Below are positions 56,427-64,000 of a DNA stretch of 64,000 bases, one piece after another. Where the stretch lies: the NCBI GenBank assembly GCA_015039365.1, contig WION01000007.1, positions 186,001-250,000 on the forward strand, read 5' to 3'. The notes beneath the pieces were generated by a model that saw nothing but the letters and a program-made list of their open reading frames with translations, did not search any database and was not told where the DNA came from. This DNA comes from Amanita rubescens (lineage: Eukaryota > Basidiomycota > Agaricomycetes > Agaricales > Amanitaceae). The number at the start of each line of letters is the position of its first letter. Position 1 is the stretch's first letter. Position numbers and translations under genes: made by a program.

Positions 56427-58785
56427 TTTGATTGATGACATAAAAATCCTCTCCTTTCCCAAACGGTAAACAATCAAAGTGGACCTATGGAAGCAGTATT
56501 AAAAAAACTGTGTTGAATGATGGATCGGACATCTCGCCTCGTAATACAGACATCCGAAAGCATAGACGTCCGTCTTTTCTGTTCGTTTTATTCTATCGTC
56601 TTCCTCCATGTCGTCGCTACCAGAAAATAACTCTGGAGCAGCAAACCGATATGACATGGATCTGTTTGCTGTCGCAGTAGCGTTGGTGTCTCTTGTCAAG
56701 CCAAAATCGGCAATCCTGACACGGAAATCATAATCGAGTAAAACATTGGACTATATTGGCAGTAATCATCAAGGCAGAGTAGAGTAGATGAACAGAGACG
56801 GACTCACGCCGCGCAAGTCGCAATGAATCACACCCTCGCGATGCAGATATTGAATGCCTTGAGCCACTTGCAGGATCTACCAAAAAAGCTCGACATTTAC
56901 TGTAGACAAAAGTCACCCAAACTTACGCGAATTTCAATTTCTGGAACACCGGGGTTCTTGTCATGTCTCCAATCATGCAGAGTGCCATTTTCCATGAATG
57001 GAGATACAAGGCATATTACGCCAGATCCTGCTGAGTCTTGATAGATCCCCAAAAAGGGTAATACATAATCATGGGAAAGCGTTCTCCACGTCAACGCTTC
57101 ACGGACGAATACCTTTGGATAAGCATTAGTAACTATCTGCGCACAAACAAAGAAAAGCCCTCACTTGATCTATAGCCTCTTGACGAACTATTTTCAAGGC
57201 AACCCGATTACCGCGAAACTCTCCTTCGTATACGTCGGCGAATCCTCCTTGTGCGAAGGGCCAAGATTGGCGATCCGCCTTGATGTCGGAGGCATTGAGA
57301 AAAAGGGATTTGGGTATGTTGTTTGCCATGTTTCCTAGCTTGATCATGAGGCGCCTAGCTTTACGATTTCCCTCTTGGAGGAGCAAGTCGGAGTCGATAA
57401 GCTGTAGTCAAGGCCAGTTTAATGTGATACTGAATGGACAAGTTTGTGCTCACGTAAATGATGAACTCGAGAAGGTTCAAAGCGTCTTGCATATTGCTGT
57501 TGAGTTGTAACGGTATCGATGCATATTCATTCCTACGCAGTAATTCGGTCATGAACTCGACCGTTCCCGAAGTCGCCACTTCTGCCATAGGCGTTTGTGG
57601 CTAAGAAAATATATTAGAGTTTGAGAAAGCTTATCGATAGGCGCCTCACCTCTTTTCTTCTGAGGATTTCTAGCAAGATGGTCAATGGCGAGACATCAGT
57701 AGGACGTCGAAGTTCGTCCTCTTTTCGCGGAGCATCGACGGGATCAATCGTGCCCAAGAGCTCAGCAGAAACTGTGTTTATGATCTGTTGTATATGATCC
57801 GGGTGTCGAACGCCCGAAGTTCGCAACTTCTGTAATATACCCGCCGCTATAACAAATTTGCCTGCTGCCGCGTCGGCGATATGGCCGAATATGACATCCC
57901 ATGGCCATCGGGGATTCATTCGCACCAGGTCCTGTGCGCTTCCGTTGAGATATTTCAATATATCGCTTTTTGGAACTTGAGGCGGGATAAGGAGACGCCG
58001 ATAGTATTTGATAAGGGGACTGAATGCCATATTAATGGATGGTACATCTCTGCTGGTACATAGTATCTTGATTCGGCTGTAATGTGATTCATTTGCAATC
58101 ACAGTTTTGATATCCGACATGAATCGCCCGAGGATATCGTGATCTTGACAAGCATCGAGGTCGTCCAGAAAAATGAGAAAAGTTTTGTTGGTATGGGGAG
58201 TCGCGGCGAGCGATGCGCCGATAGGTTTAATGACAAATTCAATGAATTGCTTGCTCAGTGATCTGGACCATATAAGAGGATCTGCTTCAAGTGTGCTTTG
58301 GATTGTCTCTTTCAAGCGAGGTTGGTTGATTTTCCGCAATTGAGTGGCGAGAGTCGGAGGAACACGGCTTAGATCTGAACATTGGGAATCGTGCGCAAAG
58401 CGGAAGCTGATAACCGGAGAATGGGTGACGTGGACATAATTGCTGGCGAATGTCCGGGCAATGGTTGACTTCCCGATACCCGCTGGGCCTGAGAGCAGCA
58501 AGATCGGTACGTTCTTTTCCGCTATCCAATTTTCTAGTGGCTTCAGCAACGTAACGTCTGTGCCTGGGTAAATACCAGAGCCAAGATCGTAGATCGCAGC
58601 TGGTGCCGACAACTCATTTAGATGATCAAGTGGTGCTGTATTCAACAAACTTATTTAAGCATAGTGCCACATTATACGAACGAACCGGTCTGAGGAGATC
58701 TAAAGCTGTAATAATTTCCAGCTATGTCATTGATTATCGTCGTGCCGGTAATCGTGACGTTGCGTGCGTTTTCAAAGAACGGCAT
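56278..58785 (-). CDS. NACHT STAND-NTPase fused to a non-RD protein kinase (NLR-like)
   Basis: A 714-residue protein in eight exons: 58785-58686, 58635-57650, 57600-57454, 57401-57165, 57112-56927, 56876-56808, 56750-56538 and 56484-56278; frame is kept throughout. It starts MPFFENARNVTITGTTIIND, the N-terminus typical of basidiomycete NACHT proteins. The NACHT domain follows (about residues 75-345): P-loop GPAGIGKST at 83-91, Walker B LIFLDDLD at 187-194 and sensor-like LCTSRD at 225-230. A helical linker of about 100 residues (about 350-450) carries no WD40, ankyrin or TPR repeats. The C-terminal kinase has a Gly-loop FAQGGFADVYEG, VALK lysine 481, catalytic HCDLRGSNVLLD (Asp 572), DFG at 590-592 and AAPEL. 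All catalytic residues are present, but HRD reads HCD, the non-RD type. Intron 56485-56537 has a GC donor. Likely a self/non-self or stress sensor signalling by phosphorylation (inference). Confidence 0.9.
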
Positions 58786-58945
58786 TGCAGAGAACAGCCA
58801 TATGCTATATATGGCCTGGATGCTATCTGATTTGACATTCCGTGGAAGAGTGAGTCGGGGTTCGCCGCTGAAGTCAACAACTGAAAATAACGCGTGTCAC
58901 GTGACTGTGACTCCTGCCACGCGCGCCACTAAGCAAGCACTCGTG
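58786..58945. promoter_or_regulatory. Divergent promoter between NACHT-kinase and separase
   Basis: Just 160 bp separate the two start codons. It includes CACGTGAC (58897-58904) and GATGCTATCTGATTTGACAT. The E-box-like CACGTG is the only recognisable word. Shared regulation is inferred from distance alone. Confidence 0.6.
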
Positions 58946-61900
58946 ATGGCTACGGCTCAACGAAGACGGGCCGCAACGCAAACGGCGACAAGGGGAAAGC
59001 CTTTAAATCAAAAGGCGAAACAGCAAAGGACAGCTTCAGTGGACCAGCTTGCCGATGCCATCGCAACACAGTTGACCATATCAGACGGGAAGAAGGGGAA
59101 GCAGAAGGAGCAATTTGCTTCACATGAAGAGAAACGGGTAGCTTCCATGCGAGCGGTGAACGCTGCATCTCAAGTATTGTCGGATCTAGTTCAATCCGGT
59201 TGGAAAAGAAGCACCGAAACGACACAGTCGAAGAAGGGTTCCATGTCTACTGCCGCCGATGCCTCTGAATCGGCATCAAAGCATCTCGCTATTCTGCGTT
59301 CTCTATCAGCTTCGGACATCAATGTGGAGAGGGCTGCCATCAGTCTTCTCGGAAAACTCATGACTTTGGAAATGGTACGCTGTAGAAATTTCGAATTGTG
59401 TTTGGGATGCTAAGCTTACGACGTTAGGGCGATTTGGCATTCTGCGCTCTGAAGGACATGCACCCAAGACTTTGTGCACACCTTAATGTTTCTAATCAAG
59501 CGCAGGGACGCACCTCGTATCTCCATATACCTCTCAACCCTAGCAAAACCGACCCAACGTTGCTGACCATCATCTCCACTTACCTCACTTACGCGCTCTC
59601 CATCATCTTCCAAATACCCTCGAATACCCAAAAAACCAAGGATGACATCCCTATCCATACATTAGCTAACAATCTTGATGGTACTTGCGACACGCTACGT
59701 TCTTGGATTCCGCATCTCACCTCGCTATCATCAAAACATCTTGATGCTCTCCTTGCCCGTGCTTACACCTCCCTCACCAAATTTTGCACGGCATACCTTT
59801 CCGTTTCGCCAACACTTCGACCTGTTTCCAAGAAATCCGCCTCAGGCAACAACTCTCATGATGCACTAACACAACGGAGCGCATATCTCATTCGCATGTA
59901 CGCTTTGCAATGTTTGGCACGTACCACTGTCGACGTCGTCACACCCGCATCAATATGGGATCAAGCCGTCCGCTTTGGCGGCGTGTACGTCAAATCCTTG
60001 ACTCCTGCACGCTCGGGACAGAGTAGTAATTTTGACGTCGAAAACGAGGCCACGCAGACGGTTCTGAGTGCCTGCGCTAAACTTGTCGACGATATACAAT
60101 CAATGGCGGACAGTGAAAGGTTTACAAAAGACAAAATGTTCTTGTCGTTCTTGGAGTGGTGGATGACATTTGCACGACGGGTGGGTTGACTCATGTGTTC
60201 TTTTGCGTAAGACGAGCTGAAATGTTGCCAGGCTAGCGATTTGCAAACTCTGAACAGAATATCATCTTTGGTGCGACCTGTATTAGAGTCTTCGACGTCA
60301 TCCTCGCAGGTCCCAGATAGAGATGAAGCGGCGGATGCTGCACAAGGTGCCGGAAGCCCTGCAAAGGACAAGAGCCCGAAAGCCATAGAAGCGCTTTTGT
60401 CGAGAGGCGCGCATATATGTACCGTTTTCGCTCAGATGACGACGCTAGTTGAGTTAATTGGCAAGAATAAGGGTAAGAATGCGCTCTTATTCCCCAGCGG
60501 TTGTCTTATTCGTAATAGGCGGGCAGGAATTTCTTGATCGAATACGTGAAACTCAATCCCTTTTGTCAAATTCCACGTCACTACCAGAACTTATTTTGTC
60601 AAGTTATTCTGCCGCCAAATCGGAAGATGCTTCGTTTGAAGCGTTGCAGCGCTCAGGAGATAAGGTGGACAGGGCACTGGAAAAATTAAGGAAAACTGCG
60701 CTCAAGAGTCTCGAAAGCGTCGATGTCAGTGATTATTCGCTGCAAGACACTCGAGCAGCGTTAGTTCAGTTGTTGGAAGGAATAGTAAGTCTATTCGAAA
60801 AGGTTTTGCAAGTAGTAAGCTGTCCATCTCCCTTTGACACTGGACCAAACGCTGATTACGGAATTAGCATCTATGCAACGCATTCTTCACCCGTTCTCTT
60901 GATACTATATTCGTCCTGGCACGTACCGCTCTGGTCGCGCAAGATCCGCGCACTCATGACCTCTCATTCAAATACCTTGAAAGGAGTGTAAAACTCTTTC
61001 GGCTTGGCCAGGAGAAAGGGAATTCCAGCATCGGGGTCAACATCGCCAATTACGTACGATGTGTTTCTGGAACATTCCACAACTTGGCCGGGACGTTGTA
61101 CCAAGCTGGGAGGCACGGTGCGGCGATCAGTTTCCTGGTCAATGGTTGCAAGTTGGGACAAGAAGCGTTATCGTTGCTTGCGACCGAGTCACACAAGGAT
61201 GGTTCTGGGGAGAGTAATGCGACTAATCAGAGAGAAATGGAAGGGTGGAAACAGCTAGAGGAACAGCTGTACCGAAGATGGGAGTTGTTGGGTGTATGTT
61301 ATGTCAAGATTGGTGACCGTAAGGTACGTGTGAATGTTGACAGAGGTTCGACTTTCTTGATTGACACATCTCGCAGAACGCATATAATGCATTTGTCAGG
61401 TGCATCAAAGCGTTTCCGTATAATGCTTCTGGATTTGTGGATAAAGCTCGACGGTTAAGCGTGACTGCTTTGTTTGAGGCAACTCCAGCGCTGAAGCAAC
61501 TCGCGAGCATTGTCGACCGAGTAACATATATGGCGTCGTGCGAGCTCCTTCTGAGCCCCTCAGAGGTGTCGCTAGCGCGGGACTCGGTGTGGGCGGATGT
61601 GGAAAGACCAGCGGATCCCGTCCTAAGCACGTTGTTGGAACGCCAAATCGGAAGCTTGGAGGCAAGCAGGTGGAAGCCACATGTCAGGCTTATTGTTGTT
61701 CGGCTCCTACTTGATGCCAATGCGCTTTATCGAGCAGATGTAAATCCGGTGCGGAGAGCGAGGGTGCTTCTGGGGTGGCTTGAATTCAAGTATCACGCGG
61801 GCAGGGATGAGGAAGACGATGGTCAATTGGGTCCTGTAGCAGATGTGGCAGAGGAGATCGAGTCTCTATTAACGCGCGAGGTTGGTTTCTCAGTTTTACG

Positions 61901-64000
61901 CCAGAGTAATGCTGAAAGGCCGTATTATAGGACTTGGTGGACGACAAAGACCTCGCCAGGTTCGGATCTCAATACAGGGCCTCGGCTCATCTCTGGTGCG
62001 CGTTACACGCTCACCGCAGGGTCGACACAAACCAGACTACACTAGTTGCTCAACACTCAGAACATGCCAGTTCAATACTGAAGGCATTACTCAGTAGTCT
62101 GGCAAAATCTGGATCACGCAAATCATCATCTAGAGTCTCTGTTTCTTCCTCGCCGAAGAAAACCCCTCCACCGAGGAGAGTTGGGTCAGCGGGTAGGAAA
62201 GTTGCTACCGGGACTGCTGCTCCTCGCACACGATCGACGAGAAAGGTAGTCGTTCAAGAGCCCGTGACGCCAAAACCGAAGACGAGAACAGGTACATGCT
62301 CCTATCTCACCCCTTAGGGTTGTGCTGATGGCCATCGTTTGTAGCGCTACAAGCCATCCCACTCGCTACAGCAACGCCGACCAAGGCTTCGCCCTCTGAA
62401 TCCAATGCCAATTGTCTGGCTTTTGATGACTCCGACAAATTTCTCAAGCTGCTCCGTGAGTGATGCGTCCTCTCTATAGACCGTCCTTTGTGACACCTTG
62501 AGCAGAGACGACTGCCCGAGTTCTCGGCTTTATGGCTCTTATTCTTCCCAAAGTCCACGTCCTAGACGTCACGCGGAAGATCTGTGAACGATGCTTGGGC
62601 GTGACTAGTGATGGATATATATCGGCTTCTATTGACTTGGCACACGAATACGTCAAGTTGGGCAAGCTGCGCAGAGCTAGCGCCGTGTTCAATCACGCCT
62701 TGAACTCTGTTAGGAGTGGGCAGGTCTCGGACGATGTCTGCTCCCTGTTTTTGCTCAGGTATGCGGAAGCGCTGGCGGTGTTGGAAGATGTACCCCAGAG
62801 GTATGAAGTTATTATACCTAAGATTTTCGTCGCGAAGTGAATTTGTAATCAGTTCAGCGGTCTACTGTGAAGCTCTCGTTTCTTCACAGAGATGCATTAT
62901 GGAAGAAAAGAACTTGCCGACGCTTCAGAAGATCCAACTGCGCGTAAAAAGGCTAGAAAGAACGGCCATGGCAGCTCATGTATTCGCTCTTATACAACAT
63001 TCAAGAGTATGTCTCTACGTGGTGTATTCTTCATTTGAATATAATCGTTCTTGCAGAATGACACCGTTGTCGCATTGGATGGCATGTTGCAATCTCTACG
63101 TTTGTGGAATAGGGCCGTGGAAACCCTTGCACGCTTGAACCCAAGTCCATCCTCAAAAGAGCAAGGATCAGAGAAGGATGTCTTTGAGGTGACATCCTTG
63201 AAAGAAGCTCTACCAGCCACGGAGCCAGTCCAGCAACAGCAACAGGAGAAGCGAACGCACAAACCTTCACTAGACAACCTAGAATGGCGAGTGTCCGAGG
63301 GGCTGCTTTCCATCTTGTTCTCCTTATGCCAAGCTTATCTCTTCCGTGGATCGGCGAAGGAAGCGGAGTACTTTGCTCAGCAGGCGCATGATTTATCGCA
63401 ATCCATCAATGCGCCAGCTCTTCTGAGCCGAGCCTTGGCGAAGAAAGGAGAGATCCTCTTACACCTCGGTAAACTCGAGGAAGCTCATGAATGTCTGGCA
63501 AAGGCTAGCAATATCTTGTCGAACATTCCTGGAACTGATTCTGCCGACGTACATCGGCTGCGTGGGGACCATAGTCAACGAGTCGCGAACCATGAAGATG
63601 CAAAGCAGATGTACGTTGAGACAACGACTATGCTGGAGGAGCTGGATACTGTGTTCCGACAATTCGACGGATTAGCTTTGGGGTACGTAAACCTATTTCC
63701 GCGCGCATCATTAACGGGGCCTTACCGTTATCGATCAGACCAAGAAAGTCCGCTGCATTAGCTCCTACGGAGAAGCCAACCAAGGAGATTATTGTCCCTG
63801 ATCTACTTGCATCTGTGCTCCGGCAGCAGAGTAAGTTCTAGTTCATAATGCCAATGCATGCTAACATGTATATAAGTCTGGCTTTTGAGAGACGAAGGTG
63901 GAAATGAATACATGGCGCTCCTAGAGAAATTGATGGCTTTACCGTATTCCACTCGTACGAAGGTGCGTGCTCTTGTTGTTGGAGAAACTGAATCCGATTG
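58946..64000 (+). CDS. ESP1: Separase (Esp1/Cut1), N-terminal part; 3' end outside window
   Basis: The N-terminal helical (TPR/ARM-like) region of separase, the cysteine protease that cleaves cohesin at anaphase. Introns that keep frame are 59375-59427, 60181-60231, 60473-60518, 60815-60867, 61324-61376, 61881-61930, 62292-62344, 62456-62505, 62801-62852, 63007-63056, 63683-63738 and 63831-63876; another donor is at 63963. Conserved separase pieces are TRSLDTIFVLARTALVAQDP, SFKYLERSVKLFRLGQEKGN, SGTFHNLAGTLYQAGRHGAA, RRWELLGVCYVKIGDRKNAY, FVRCIKAFP and LAHEYVKLGKLRRASAVFNH. A basic Ser/Pro-rich linker at about 62100-62290 is a likely disordered, phosphorylated loop. The catalytic His/Cys domain lies beyond the window. 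Start ATG 58946 gives MATAQRRRAATQTATRGK. Confidence 0.93.

Noticed and set aside
1..64000. tRNA genes, CRISPR arrays, riboswitches
   Set aside because: No B-box-like tRNA pattern with a foldable cloverleaf was seen. CRISPR and bacterial riboswitches are not expected in a fungal nuclear sequence and none was seen.

Overview
The window is nuclear DNA of an agaricomycete-type basidiomycete fungus. Nearly every gene is cut by many short introns (mostly 46-60 nt), coding runs densely on both strands, and several families are ones I know mainly from mushroom-forming fungi: DUF6533/DUF6534 membrane proteins, a Tsp2-type tetraspanin, a NACHT protein with the FENARN-type N-terminus, and a Plavaka-like transposase relic. 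Exon models below were built by hand from reading frames and conserved motifs. Those that keep frame throughout are given with confidence.

Layout. 1-5068: 3' part of a DDX60-like Ski2-family RNA helicase. 5912-8099: a USP7-like protein with MATH and C-terminal ubiquitin-like domains but no protease domain. 8115-9345: a decayed FAD/berberine-bridge-type oxidase. 10140-11581: tetraspanin. 11640-17145: five genes of the GFA (glutathione-dependent formaldehyde-activating-like) family, four of them a tandem duplication of a two-gene unit. 17753-19656: divergent ribosomal protein genes rps6 and rps13. 20214-33481: a gene-poor, decaying stretch with a frameshifted F-box gene between direct repeats, two DUF6534 copies (one intact, one dead), a degenerate DUF6533 gene, an orphan two-part gene and a transposase relic. 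34509-41358: a DEDDy 3'-5' exonuclease, a small disordered protein and condensin subunit 1. 41711-44005: a cytochrome P450. 44958-52967: two F-box proteins flanking a membrane protein and a PIP5-kinase. 53346-58785: a sixth GFA gene, a second copy of the orphan family, and a NACHT-protein kinase fusion, tied together by a 400-bp direct duplication. 58946-64000: the N-terminal part of separase.

The housekeeping genes (helicase, ribosomal proteins, condensin, PIP5K, separase) alternate with two accessory zones (about 8-34 kb and 53-59 kb) that hold duplications, pseudogenes and lineage-specific families. The strongest candidate for something little described is in the second zone: an NLR-like protein that joins a STAND/NACHT switch to a non-RD kinase, next to an orphan gene lying exactly between direct repeats. 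A second genome-level signal is the unusual number of GC-AG introns.
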